35,313 nt of DNA from Chromera velia. Taxonomy: Eukaryota; Sar; Chromeraceae. The stretch covers positions 27,552 to 62,864 of the forward strand of contig JAHBMJ010005878.1 of NCBI GenBank assembly GCA_018398765.1, written 5' to 3'. The notes beneath the pieces were generated by a model, which searched no databases, was not told the DNA's origin, and saw nothing but the letters and a program-made list of their open reading frames with translations. Shown here piece by piece: positions 18,987-28,739 of the stretch; the stretch's first letter is position 1, and every line of letters starts with the position of its first letter. A program made the position numbers and the translations under genes.

Positions 18987-19529
18987 TCATTCCTTCTGTT
19001 TAATCATTTCCTCCTCTCTGCTTTTCTTCAACCTCGTTGCGGATGGCTGCAGGGGGATCGAAAGGGACTCGATGTCGATTTGGGAATGCGTCCTTCCCCC
19101 TTCTGGGAGGTAGGGAGGGACCGGACGTCGGCTGACGGAAAGAATAGGTCTCTGACTGGCAGACTTCGTGTTTTTCTTCTTCGGCAGCGCCAAGGTTTCT
19201 GGGTTGCCTTCAGAGGGGGCTTGTAGGGTTAATTGAGTAGGTCTTCTGTTGTTTTGTTCTTTCTTCCTTTTCCCCCCTCTTGTGGGGGAACGAACACCGA
19301 AAGCAACACTCGAGTCCCCTCCTCTTGCAGTTGTCCGACCATATTCACTGCTTCTCTGAAGACTGCAGGCAGGAAACCAGAAGAATCGTGCACACATATA
19401 GACATGTTCGAGATTAATAGACTTGCGTGCTGAATGGACTTCAAGCATATATGCATCTTTCAATTTCGAGCTGGCTGCATTTTCGTGGGCATGTTCACTT
19501 TTCCTCGACTCTCGCTGCCCTTTGCTCAC
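18987..19529 (-). CDS. Unknown gene; two competing 3' readings
   Basis: A minus frame is open for 180 codons to TGA 18987, including SKLKDAYMLEVHSARKSINL and LKKSREEEMIKQKE. Within it lies a strong acceptor (TTCTTCTGGTTTCCTGCCTGCAG, exon start 19357). From there another frame reads FREAVNMVGQLQEEGTRVLL, then GRKNKTTEDLLN to TAA 19229. A GTGCAC donor 31 nt before that acceptor would keep phase and give ...LEHVYM-FFREAVNMV. The spliced reading looks more like protein; the long open frame may be fortuitous. Confidence 0.4.
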   Translation of the reverse strand: MSKGQRESRKSEHAHENAASSKLKDAYMLEVHSARKSINLEHVYMCARFFWFPACSLQRSSEYGRTTARGGDSSVAFGVRSPTRGGKRKKEQNNRRPTQLTLQAPSEGNPETLALPKKKNTKSASQRPILSVSRRPVPPYLPEGGRTHSQIDIESLSIPLQPSATRLKKSREEEMIKQKE

Positions 19530-19563
19530 AATAGCAAACAGCCCTCGCCATCAAAGCTCACAT

Positions 19564-19566
<3 letters not shown>

Positions 19567-19600
<34 letters not shown>

Positions 19601-19627
19601 ACAGAGCTCTCAGAGAGAGAGAGAGAG
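19567..19627. repeat. (AC)n and (GA)n microsatellites
   Basis: An uninterrupted AC run of about 28 bases begins at 19567, followed by a GA run near 19612. Noncoding context. Confidence 0.95.
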
Positions 19628-19779
19628 GACCCCTCAGAGTTCCTCAGAGCCTTTCTCTCTTTCAAAGTCTCCCGGATTTTCTCCCAGAGTGTTTTGAAAA
19701 ATTTTGCTCAGGTCTTAGAAGCTCAAAAACGGTTTCAAATTGTTTGCGTCTGTTTTTAGTTTTTGCAGGGGGAGTATTT

Positions 19780-20060
19780 TTAAAAATGAAATTTGTTCGA
19801 GGGTTTTTTCAAAAAAACATTTTGAGATTTGTTTTTCAATGGCCTGAGCCTATACATAGACATTTGGGGGAACTGACCGAGCCGCGATGCGTTGCAGGTC
19901 GATGTGTCGTCGCTGCAGAGAGTCTTCAAGACCACGCTAGCCCCCTTGTTTCTGTCCTCCTCCCTCTCCCCACTCCTGATTCTGCTTCTGCTTCGGTCTT
20001 CTAGCTTCACCTTCACTTCCTCACCCTCGGGAGGTTCAAGGAGGCTTAATTGTGAGGAGT
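19780..20060 (-). CDS. Hydrophilic exon, unknown
   Basis: The minus frame reads LLEPPEGEEVKVKLEDRSRS, then REEDRNKGASVVLKTLCSDD and continues to about 19890, where a GTCAGT donor follows ASRLG. Beyond it the sequence is AT-rich with T runs, typical of noncoding DNA here. It is Lys/Arg/Glu-rich with no recognised domain. The likely exon is about 20060-19892. Confidence 0.4.
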
Positions 20061-20196
20061 TGATGCATGCATGATGAGTGGGTGCGAGATTGACGTCTTT
20101 GGTTGGTGGACTGATTGCTCGATTGTTTTTTTATTTTCACTGGATGGATGCCTCTGAGGATAAATCCGAGAGTAAATGGAAACTTTGCTGATCGAG

Positions 20197-20585
20197 TCAA
20201 TCTCGTATCCCTCCCTTCGCCGTGTGGGTGATGCTGGAGGAAGACCAGTAGAGCATACGCGCAGCTGGACAGATAGGGAAGCATTGTTGACAGAAACCCG
20301 TTTTCAGTTGTTCAGACACTCCTGACTTTGAGTCACAAGAGGGAGTGTTCGATCTTTGGTTGCTTTTAGGTCACACACCTGCGCACACCGCCCTTAACTC
20401 CCTCTACCTCCTTTACCAGCAGCCATGCAGTCTGCATCCGGCACGTCAAAGAAGAAAAGTTTCCAGCCCAGTCTGGGGGTCTGAGCTGCTTCGGAAATTC
20501 GCCCAGCCAACTGGAGAGCCACGCCTATCCCTTCAAGATGCCCCGCCCGATGGAGCCCCCCCACAAGTTTGAACGCCTCCTCATC
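20197..20585 (-). CDS. LRR-like gene, last two exons
   Basis: Exon 20585-20417 follows TTTTTTTAAATACTGCAG and reads DEEAFKLVGGLHRAGHLEGI, then LQLAGRISEAAQTPRLGWKL. It ends DCMAA with donor GTAAAG in phase 1. The last exon, 20264-20197, follows a TTCCCTATCTGTCCAG acceptor and reads ARMLYWSSSSITHTAKGGIR to TGA. The pattern of Leu and Ala in AFKLVGGLHRAGHLEGIGVALQ recalls the helix of ribonuclease-inhibitor-type LRRs, but no L.LS.N strand is seen. Upstream exons lie toward 20.8 kb (RILVTHNEAGCSKCVGLDMH) and are not joined with confidence. Confidence 0.5.
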
Positions 20586-20996
20586 CTGCAGTATTTAAAA
20601 AAAGTTCGCAACAAACAACACCAACATGCTCGCTTTTGGGAAAAACGGATGCATATCTAGACCGACGCATTTCGAGCAACCGGCCTCGTTGTGTGTGACC
20701 AGGATTCGAGAGTGACAAGTACATGCGCGCACGCCTCTCCACATCTCTCCACCCAACCACAGACACAGACACACACACACATACAGAGGCAAGCCGAAGA
20801 GAAGACGGTTTCATCTCTTGTGAAATGACTGATTGTCATTCACACGTATAGCTGACAGACATACGCATACACGGTAAGAACCGACGAGAACACGAGACAT
20901 GACCACGTCTGACCGACCACTGCATGGTAGTGTCTGTGACACTACAACAGCTTATGTGTCTGTGACACTGCATGACTTTTGTGTGGATACAAAGTC

Positions 20997-21260
20997 AGGC
21001 ATTCAGTCCGTCGGGAAAAAAGGTCCAGTCAGCCGTCATATTCCCGAAACGCGCATGGAGAACGCGGCGGGACCCCAAACCCTCCAAAACCTCCATTCTT
21101 CTCCTTCCCTCTGACTCTGACGCATCTGATCCTCTTCGACCACCTCCCTGCCCCCCCATACTCCTGCCCCTTGTTGATTTAGACAGGCCCGCCCTCTGAC
21201 CGGTTTCTCTCTCTCGCTCTTGACACGCCGATGAATGCACAGCAGCAGAACGCAGAAACA
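20997..21260 (-). CDS. 3'-terminal exon(s), unknown
   Basis: One minus frame ends RVLHARFGNMTADWTFFPDG, LNA at TGA 20995. The neighbouring frame reads VKSEREKPVRGRACLNQQGA, then EEDQMRQSQREGEEWRFWRV. Both look coding, so an intron near 21.08 kb probably joins them. No family was recognised. Confidence 0.35.
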
Positions 21261-21349
21261 TTCACTCTCCCCTCCTGCATGCGATCTCTTTTGTACCAAT
21301 GTTGATTCGACACGACAGATTCCGATCCAGACCGTACACAAACGCACGC

Positions 21350-21615
21350 TTACACAGGCCTCCGCAGAGTGAGGGGATCAAAGGAGGAGCTGGTTCCTGT
21401 ACTTTCCTGTGCCTCCGGGTCATTCTTCAGAACGCTGAGAACCGCGTTGTGGATTGTGTGGGCCAAACAAGGGACCCATGGCAGTCCAAGAAGCTCAACC
21501 GCGTCCCCCTCCCTGTCTGAAGTAGCGGCAAGAACGTCCTCACGGGAAATCCCGAGCAGATTCAGGATGTTTCTGTGAATTCCCAGCTTTTCTTTTCTCT
21601 ACTGGATTCTTCGTT
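21350..21615 (-). mobile_element. hAT-family transposase remnant
   Basis: The minus frame reads NILNLLGISREDVLAATSDR, then EGDAVELLGLPWVPCLAHTI, then HNAVLSVLKND. This fits the hAT transposase catalytic core, where (T/S)D.a.n...a...LG...V.C.AH.(L/I)(N/H).....L.. follows the first catalytic Asp region. A TAG lies just upstream of the start of the block and TAA ends it at 21350, so only about 85 codons survive. No target-site duplication or terminal repeat was found by eye. Related BED-zinc-finger host genes share the motif, so domestication cannot be excluded. Confidence 0.6.
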
Positions 21616-22181
21616 TTTGCAGGCCTGCACACAGGCCTTGCCTTCTCCTTTCCCGTTGTTTTTCCCATTTGGGTGAGGCCTCCTCCCGCAGGCAAAAAGA
21701 CCAGAGAGACAGACAGACCATCAGCACCCCAACCTGGAACAGACGCACCGATCTGTGCGCAGGAAGGCACACCTCTCTTTCAATTCGGCCGCCTTTTTGC
21801 GTCTTGCTGGCTAAACCTTTCTCCGAAAGAATAGACACCTCTACAAAAGCGGGGCAGGCAGCAGGCCGGAGAAGTCGCAGCCCTGCAGGCATGGGCAAGC
21901 ACAAGGACTATATGATGAAGTCCGGAGAGAGAGAGCAAAGTGGTCCCACCTCCAACCAGACGCACTCGAGTCAAAAAGGCAGACGGCAGACATACGCGTG
22001 TGTGTGTATGTGTGTGTATACACATGTACGTGACGGTGCGTGATTCCAGCTCCTGACTGTTGAACCAGATCCTCCAGTAGATATTTATTGAAGTCTCCTT
22101 CCTTAGCAACTGCGAGAGACTCAGTGAGAGTTACACAGAGTAGGACCAATCAGAGTCAACCTCAGTTCTCCTCACTCGGTC

Positions 22182-22370
22182 ATGAATGTACAGCAAGTGA
22201 TCGCAGAAGGTGAATTGATGTGGGAGGCTGCTTGGGGTCTTTGGCAGATCAGGGAAGGGGTCTGTGTGGGGACACGCTTTGCGAGTGCGGATGTTCCTCC
22301 CTGCAACGAAGAAGGGCTGAATGATAAGAGAGTTCCAGGACTGACTGTTCTCTCACTCTCTCTTTCCTGA
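22182..22370 (+). other. Plus-strand open frame, 62 codons, uncertain
   Basis: ATG 22182 starts MNVQQVIAEGELMWEAAWGL and runs to 22370. The first 50 residues look protein-like and the end is Ser/Leu-rich. If real, it would be one of the few plus-strand genes here. No splice partner was found. Confidence 0.25.
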
Positions 22371-22649
22371 TTGCGGGAGAGAGGCATTCAAAGGCGGATG
22401 TAACACACACACGTCAAAGGCCAGGCAAAAGAATAAGAAAAAACTCCATCAAAACCCAGAAGAATGTGACTCAGCCTCCCTACCCTTTTATCCTAAAGCT
22501 TCGAGACTCCCAGGCTTTGCCCCCGCCAAACATACCGGGAGGCAATTTCCGTGACGGAAGAGGACAAGCTCACCTAGGTTAATGACTGCATGGAAATCAG
22601 TTCAACGCGTTTCGGGAATCAGCGACTCTCTTCAGCAGGATTCCAGCTC

Positions 22650-22790
22650 AACAATTCTCACGACAAAAGGATCTGAATAGCAAAACCCCCAGGAGAGTGT
22701 CATCTGGTGGCAGCAGCCTATGAAAATTGTTCGCTCCTTATCAACACTTCTCACGATCAACACTTCTCACGACAAAAGGATCTTAATAGC
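22650..22790. repeat. Short direct repeats
   Basis: The unit tctcacgacaaaaggatct followed by (g/t)aatagc occurs near 22655 and again near 22764. A partial third unit, caacacttctcacga, lies directly before the second. Part of it overlaps the last exon of the neighbouring minus-strand gene. Confidence 0.7.
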
Positions 22791-23303
22791 CTGCAGAACC
22801 GATGTCTCAGCCACAGTCTTCACTCCTTCTCCCATTTACGTCAGCCCTGATATGCACAAATTAAGCACACAAAAGTGTATCCAAACTTCAGGCGTCTGCA
22901 GAGATGCGGAGCCTTTTTTCAGCATGCGGACCTTTCGATCATCTGGCAGTTTTATAGTCTTCTTGTTTGTATTTTGCGAGATGTGTTCGCCGTCCTTTCT
23001 CTCGATGACTGACTTCGGGAGCACATCCGGTGGTATAGACTCAATGTCGCTGTTGTTGCACAGATTCCGTCTCCACCCCTTCTGTGCTGTGTGAGTGAGT
23101 CATACTGGAGGCTCCAGAAAAGGCAGAAGTGGGACGCGTCGTTTGCGGAATCAGAAGATGCCTGTGTAGCCTTTTGAAAAGCAGTGTGCAGTGGCAGTTC
23201 CGGCGGAGCGAAGCGGAGTCCGGTCGATGAGAGGAGTCGTGACTGGAGGGCTAAAGTCGAGCTCGGTTGCACGCAAAGAGGCAGGCATATGCTTCTGTCG
23301 CAT
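22757..23303 (-). CDS. Unknown gene, two confident 3' exons and a probable 5' exon
   Basis: The main exon (about 23083-22840) reads KGWRRNLCNNSDIESIPPDV, then LPKSVIERKDGEHISQNTNK, and ends NLCISGL with GTAAAT in phase 2. A 49-nt intron leads to exon 22790-22757, LLRSFCREKC and TGA. Upstream, ATG 23303 opens MRQKHMPASLRATELDFSPP, a plausible first exon, but its donor is not fixed because two frames stay open from 23.2 to 23.1 kb. The protein is hydrophilic and basic, with no membrane segment or signal. The family is not recognised. Confidence 0.45.
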
Positions 23304-23429
23304 GCATGTAGACGGCCACAAAATTTGAATTTTGAAAATGGATAAACTGTCATCAGTAAGCTTATGAAACCTTACGGTCCTTCGCCAATCCGAAGGGCTG
23401 ATCATTTGCATGTCTCTTCCTGCATCGGT

Positions 23430-24504
23430 TCAATTTTGCCCAAGACTATTCTCTCTCTTCCTTTCATTCCCAAATCTCTTCATTTTGATTGTATTCTGCA
23501 TCCAAGGCATCCGCGAACAGTACCCCCCAGTGCAACGAACTTTCTGAAACTGGTGCCCAAGGACTACAGGAGAAATTTGAAGTTCTTCTGCAGTCTGCAA
23601 GAAGTACACATATAGTTATTACAGAGGGTGCTGTCATCAAATCAAACAAAGCAAAGTAGAGAAGGAACCAACCTGCATCACGATGTCTGGTTGAAGGCAT
23701 GGAGGCAGTCTGGACCGCTTCACCGAGTTCACGACCAACTCTTGCGAAACTGTAGATCCGAAAGACTTCACAAGAAGGTCTTTTCTGTGTTCTAATTCAC
23801 CTGAAAACGACAGACTGCAGTCTGACTTACCGAAGAGAACCCATTTGCGTTGCGGGTGAAGAGCTGGGTCTTCCGACAGCTGATCGGTTGCATCGCTGAA
23901 TTTTTCCGCGATGAAAGCAGCGATATTTTCGACTTCGTGAGAGAAGGGCATCGTCCCAGTGTGCCGGCCTGCGACGGGATTCAGGCGACTCGAAATCAAG
24001 AAACGATTGCCCAAGGCGAACCAAACACAGTCCCAGCAATTGCTGCACGGAAGGCAAGATAATGAAGAAATGAGATCATTCGAAGATGCAGTTGCAGGAA
24101 ACGACGCCTTTTGGGCGGCAAAAAACCGGACAGACTTCTTGTCCCAAAAGTATGTCTCTTGCCCACGAAAGAGAAGAGGAATGCTATGGTCCGTCGATAG
24201 GCTGGCTTTGATGGAGTCGAGAGACAGGTTCGGGGGAAAGCGCAAATAGCTGTACGCCCCGCCCTCGAGCGTCCAAGTCAGCCCAGTGGTTGCCGTATAG
24301 ACAGGAGGGGCCGGGCCTTGCACAATGTCGGTTCTGGTTCAACATGCTCGCCTGCCGAGCCTGGAGACTTGAGACCCTCTCCGCCAACTCCGCAATGCAT
24401 GTGCTTGAGGAGCTCCGACAAGTTTCTCTCACTTTCGGCATCCAGCAAGCCCTAGCTGCTCTAGATCGACCATGCAGCAGGCGCAGGAGTATTCGTTTGG
24501 ACAT
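23430..24504 (-). CDS. Multi-exon gene with a Cys-rich N-terminal exon, unknown function
   Basis: Exon 24504-24433 (CPNEYSCACCMVDLEQLGLA) is followed, after a 29-nt GTGAGA...CAAG gap, by a coiled-coil-like exon (TCIAELAERVSSLQARQASM). A long central frame follows: VYTATTGLTWTLEGGAYSYL, then SKASLSTDHSIPLLFRGQ-type sequence, then GTMPFSHEVENIAAFIAEKF. An acceptor CTTCCGTGCAG at about 24042 suggests one intron inside it. A perfect GTAAGT...TTTTCAG pair marks a 30-nt intron at 23801-23830. Exon 23800-23673 (ELEHRKDLLVKSFGSTVSQE) and the last exon 23594-23430 (TAEELQISPVVLGHQFQKVR, ends ENSLGQN) join in phase 0. The protein is soluble-looking, at least 250 aa. The true start is probably further upstream. 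Confidence 0.5.
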
Positions 24505-24667
24505 CTGCACGGAAGCAGACGCAAAAGAACGAATAAATGCAGGTGCTACAAATGTGCGGGGAAACGTTTGAGCTTGAGAATGTTTATGCACAAAAACTCA
24601 GCTTTCTGCCCTAAGTTTTTGACGAGAGGCAGAGAGAGACGGACAGGAGGAGAATCTGCCAGTCAGA

Positions 24668-24712
24668 GGAGAGACAGCAACAGCAGCAGCAAGAGCAGCA
24701 AGAGATTGGAAG
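24668..24712. repeat. CAG/CAA-rich tract
   Basis: Run of agcaacagcagcagcaagag-type triplets. It is not inside a supported exon. Confidence 0.8.
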
Positions 24713-24892
24713 CGAGCAGTTCATCGGGCCCTCGGAGCGCCGTTTTTTCTTTCTGTCTCTGCCTGCTCTCGCCGCAGAACATGACTGGAACCTGAGAGAC
24801 GGAGATACCGGGTCGCATCACAATGCGGCCGAAAACAGCGGGCTAGGACCATTCTTGTGTGTGTTTGTGTCTGGATGGGCATGGTCCTCCCT

Positions 24893-25731
24893 CTAAACAC
24901 TCTCATCGACTCGATCCATCAAGAGTTGCATGCTTCCGTTCATACCGACCTGTGCGACTCTTGCAGTTGCCTCCAACTCGGCGTGCGCCTTTGTCGTCGC
25001 CTCCTTCACTTCGTCCAGCGAGGTCTGCATGCAGGCAAAGGGGAAACAAGACAACCAAAGAGATGGAAGCAGCAGGATCAAAGCAGAAGAAAGGACGATA
25101 TATATGGAGAGGACCCGGCCTCGAGGTTTTCGCAAAGCGGCATCATACAATCAAAAAAAGAGAGGGACAGACAACACAAGAGGTAAAGAAAGATCAGAAG
25201 AGACCATGCAGCGGCAAGAGGGGGAGGAGATCAGACCAACAAGCATTCAGGCAGGGCACACGCACGCCCGCACATAGGTATGTGTCTATATCTGACTGTC
25301 TGAAAAATGAAAGGAACGGCACGAATGATCGACGGACGAAAATTTTCGCGTCGTCAAACCAAAGCACACCACCAAAAACAATCGCAATCAAACGAGAGAC
25401 GCCGGCCATCCCTCGATCCCCTCGTCTCTCCGCGAAGAAGAACAGCGATGCCTCACCGTGAAAATGTAGGCAGTTCCAGCTGCCACGCCGATAACCATCA
25501 GGCCGAGGGCATCTGTTTTCCACGTGTTCTGGGGAAGGATTTGAGAATCTTCGTTTGTTTTTCGATCGGCCCGCGGATCATATTGGCGGTTACGCCTTCG
25601 AGTTGGACTCCCAGGTCGCCGCCGTCCTTCATTGGCGTTGCGATCATGGGCTCACAGAGGCCTTCTCCCCAATACTTCACCATCTTCAAAGCCACAAGCC
25701 CAACCAAAAGCGAAAAAACGAAAACCCGCAT
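24893..25731 (-). CDS. Three-exon membrane protein, 113 aa, founder of a local tandem family
   Basis: ATG 25731 starts MRVFVFSLLVGLVALKMVKY. The exons are 25731-25594, 25528-25457 and 25024-24893 (TAG), all junctions in phase 0; introns are 65 and 432 nt. Acceptors are CTTCCCCAG and TTGCCTGCATGCAG. The first 18 residues form a signal peptide or signal anchor. WGEGLCEPMIATPMKDGGDL follows, then a second hydrophobic helix in exon 2 (ALGLMVIGVAAGTAYIF). Exon 3 is an amphipathic helix-rich tail (SLDEVKEATTKAHAELEATA). This predicts a small organelle or secretory-pathway membrane protein with a coiled-coil tail. No family is recognised. Degenerate copies of exons 1-2 lie just upstream. Confidence 0.65.
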
Positions 25732-25799
25732 TGCGATTTGAAGAGGGGATTTGGGGACTTTGAAAAGAGGGGATTAATTTGGGGACTTTGATTGGCAGC

Positions 25800-26300
25800 C
25801 AAACCTGCTGCATGCATGAGCCCTGTCAGCCCTAGGAGGGATCCGTCAATGTTGGGCCGTGGCAGAGCGAAAACGGAGATGTTGGACGATTGGGGAGCTT
25901 CAAGCATGGGGGTTGTGTAGTTGCCGTAAGGGGTCGTTAGGATGATGTATTGGGGCTCACAGATGCCCTTCCCAATCCACTCGAGAAACGTCAATCCTCC
26001 CATGATGTCAACGGAGTCCCCGTGGGCCTTCATTGGCGCCACGATCGCCGGCTCACAGATGGGCCTTGCGCCCAGTACTTGACCATCTTCATCCCCACAA
26101 TGCCAACCAAAAAGGAAAAAATAAAACCCTGCATTGCAAAGAGGGGATTTGCGGAATTTCTTCTCTTCATTTGAGCTCGTTCCGTTCGTGTCAATGTCGG
26201 TGATGTTGATCGGGATGTCAACGGTCACGTCTTGGACTCCGAAGTCCTTGTCGGCCTTCATCGGCGCAAGAAAGATAAAAGGGAAGAAGTACAGTCTCAG
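25800..26300 (-). pseudogene. Degenerate tandem copies of the neighbouring membrane-protein gene
   Basis: Minus-strand copies of the exon-1 and exon-2 motif recur. At 26134 an ATG opens MQGFIFSFLVGIVGMKMVKY, parallel to MRVFVFSLLVGLVALKMVKY. The next CEP...APMK motif (PICEPAIVAPMKAHGDS) lies in another frame because of two extra bases near 26070. A further GKGICEP motif follows at about 25965, and an NIDGSLLGLTGLMHAAG segment at about 25840 matches exon 2. A partial copy (LAPMKADKDFGVQD) lies at about 26250. Flanking DNA (aaatcccctctt) is duplicated too, so introns were included in the duplication. A 244-codon open frame spans the region, but it crosses the copies out of frame. Confidence 0.6.
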
Positions 26301-26326
26301 TGTTGAAGCAACACCGAGATCCGCAC

Positions 26327-26328
26327 GA

Positions 26329-26360
<32 letters not shown>

Positions 26361-26361
26361 A
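26327..26361. repeat. (GAAA)n tetranucleotide repeat
   Basis: About 35 bases of uninterrupted gaaa units. On the minus strand it is (TTTC)n, and it directly follows a CAG|GTTCTT donor-like site. Confidence 0.95.
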
Positions 26362-26364
26362 CCT

Positions 26365-26565
26365 GTTGTTGGCGTTGTTGGTGTTGGTAGCAGTCTGGAC
26401 ATTGACGGGTCCCCCCTCAAGCGCTCCTGTGAAGTTGTAGAAGTGGTAGTGGTAGTTGTGCGTATGGTGTTGATGCGTATGCCCCTGCAGCTTCTTGGTA
26501 TTGGTCATTTGGTTTATGTGGAGGAGATTGATAGTCTCTGTATTCAGCGTGGCGAGGTACTCCAA
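26365..26565 (-). CDS. His/Asn-rich exon
   Basis: The minus frame reads YLATLNTETINLLHINQMTN, then GHTHQHHTHNYHYHFYNFTG, then VNVQTATNTNNANN, and stops at a CAG|GTTCTT donor that runs into the TTTC repeat. Ten His fall within about 20 residues, which could bind metal. Joining to CTGAG|ACTG in phase 2 would add LYFFPFIFLAPMKADK, that is, the most degenerate copy of the tandem family downstream. Start not found. Confidence 0.45.
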
Positions 26566-26669
26566 GCAAGAATTTCTCTTTCCTTCTCTTTGTCCGTCTC
26601 CTTCTCTCTCACCTCATGCCGACTCCTTCTCCAGTTCTCCCCCCGTCCCCTCCCCCCCTCCTCCACGAG

Positions 26670-27135
26670 TCAGTCTGCCATCTGAATGAATGGCATCGGC
26701 AGAGACTCGAGGGCGGGGACGGGGACGCCTCCAAAGTCCATTGAGGCGTCGTCAAGCCCCAGCCAGCCGTTCTGAAGCTGCAGGGGGACGCCAACAGCAG
26801 CAAGAGAGGTGTTTCTCTCGAGGGGGGAGGCGGCGAACTTCCTTAGGGTCCTCTTTCTCCAGCCCTGGCGACGGGCCTCGAGGATGTCCCTGTCCGCTCC
26901 TCCCCTCCCCCCTCCCATGCAGACCGTGCAACCCGGTCACCCCCGAGTCTTGCCGGGCCCTCGCAAAGGATGCGAAGGAGCCCGTGGCCTGGCGAGCGAG
27001 GAAGGCGGCCATTTGCCTGCTACCCAACGCAAAACACAAGGCCTGCACCCCGAAGCGTGAGAGGCCATGACCTCCAAGTAGCAGCTCCCTCAGCCCCCTC
27101 AAATGCCCTTCCCGCAAACGCTCGGAAGGGTGACC
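26670..27135 (-). CDS. Probable LRR gene, 3' part
   Basis: The minus frame above 26.95 kb reads LRGLRELLLGGHGLSRFGVQ, then ALCFALG followed by a GTAGCA donor-like site. This fits a ribonuclease-inhibitor LRR (L..L.L.G.GL...GVQAL..AL). The last exon reads DRDILEARRQGWRKRTLRKF, then LQLQNGWLGLDDASMDFGGV and ends IQMAD at TGA 26670. The middle is G-rich and open in all three frames, so the join is not settled. LRR proteins of this kind are numerous in some alveolates; the ligand is unknown. Confidence 0.45.
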
Positions 27136-27357
27136 TGCCCCCGGACTTCGAGGTCTACCCTTCTTGTTGCTTGGCTGCCTTGCGCCATGGAGACGGTGTC
27201 ATGCATTTTGTTTCCGTTAGCAGAACAACGTCCGCTCCACAGGCAGTCCGCCATCGATCAACTTTGAAGAGATTAAATGTATACGTTCACTGTTTTCACA
27301 GTCACTGTTTCAGTTTCTCCAATTAATTTTTCTTTCTGCGACCTAATTGTGCGACCC

Positions 27358-28728
27358 TTATTTAAGTCTTGCTACTTCTCTCGCTTCCGGGCATGGGGCC
27401 AAGTGTTCCGTTCCTTGAGGAGCTGCAGCTGGATTCGTCTCCCTTCTCTCGTGCATGGATGTAGGATGTTTTGTCTCTTGGCAGGTGGCTTGGGGTTCGT
27501 CGCCCTCATCGTTGCGCATCGTTGCTTTGTCGGTGCCGGTACGTCCATGCCTCTCTTTCGCACGTCGCTTTCGTACCTTCTCGGCCTCTCCCTGTGTAGT
27601 GTCGACTTTGGCGTCAAGTTGCTGGAGCCGCAGGTCAGTTGACGCTTTCACCTGAGGGCAATCACCCTTTCAAAATCTGCAGTACAGGAAGGAGCCAAGC
27701 GGGCACGAGAGCAAATGCGCGGAAAGACAGACTCACGAAGTATCTTCAGCCAGAGGGAGGGGAGGGATCATCCCGAGAAAAGGAATTTCGGGCAGGAGGC
27801 CCAGGGGGGTTAGGCAGGTGCGAAGCTCACTGTTTGCACCATCTCCGCCTTGCTTGCTGTTCTTGCATTGAATTCTCCACACACAGACACTTCATTCGCT
27901 CTTTCCTCTCCTCTTTGCCTTCTTTCCTTCTCCTTTCCTCCACTCTCTCTCTCACTTCGTCGAGAATTCAATCTTTCGTCTGCAAGCGTGGAATCTTCCG
28001 GAGGGTCGTAAAGTCCCACTATCAGGGGACACCCTCTCGCTAGCCGACCCTTGTATGCACAAGCCTGTAGACAGAAAATTGTCTGGGGGTTCTGCGACAG
28101 GCTACCCGACATCCCTTTCCGAACAGCCACGACCCCCCAGAGATCTCCTCTCTTTCCCGAGAGCTCGAATTGACCTGACCCTACTGTATAGACGCTCTGT
28201 GTCCTTGCGAACGCAAGATCACAGGCGACTGGAATCTCCTGAGAGGACGTCAGAAGGCACAGGATCCACCAGCACGTCCCATCCTTTCTCATGGAGAGAA
28301 GAATAGACCTCATCGAGCTTCACCACAGCGCAGTCTGCGTGGGGCGCGTCTGCTTTTATGAGCGGCGATACAAGGCTTTGATGAGAGGAGAAAAGCAATG
28401 CAATCCCTCTGAAATCAATCACCCTTTCGACAGCTAGACTGACCAGTGGACGTCCGACAGGTGTCCGCCTCCCCGTCTCTGCATCCCGGCGCCCGGTAGC
28501 TCCCCAAAAATCCCGGATTTTAAATGCACAAAACGAACTCTTCAAGTTGGCAATTTTGGCAGAAAGCCACATGCAGAGAGCAACGGACCCACCACCGGAC
28601 CCACTGACAAACAACACTGGTTCCTCTTTTCTCGTTCCTAAACGGCTCTTGTAAAACGAACACGCAAACAGAACAATTCGCAACCGTATTCGATGCAAGC
28701 CTTTCTGTGGCTGAGAGGCACCTGTCAC
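27358..28728 (-). CDS. Three-exon gene, at least 373 aa, unknown, with a charged C-terminus
   Basis: The exons are about 28728-28309, 28238-27831 and 27651-27358 (TAA); all junctions can be phase 0. Exon 1 reads EEPVLFVSGSGGGSVALCMW, then LVSLAVERVIDFRGIALLFS and KADAPHADCAVVKLDE. Exon 2 follows CTTCTGACGTCCTCTCAG and reads EIPVACDLAFARTQSVYTVG, then RGCPLIVGLYDPPEDSTLAD; it ends in a Glu/Arg-rich stretch at a GTGAGC donor. A pyrimidine-rich AATTTTCTGTCTACAG inside exon 2 may be an alternative acceptor. Exon 3 is hydrophilic (ASTDLRLQQLDAKVDTTQGE). The upstream end overlaps a frame with two CxxC pairs (CDRCLS...NCSVC). No domain is recognised. Confidence 0.5.
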
Positions 28729-28739
28729 ACCGCAATTGA

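Noticed and set aside
19423-20004. 193-codon plus-strand open frame
   Set aside because: It runs through the (AC)n/(GA)n microsatellite, giving THTHTH and RERERE runs. It is antisense to better minus-strand exons.
25686-26420. 244-codon minus open frame taken as one gene
   Set aside because: It starts in the TTTC repeat and reads the tandem copies partly out of the frame used by the intact gene.
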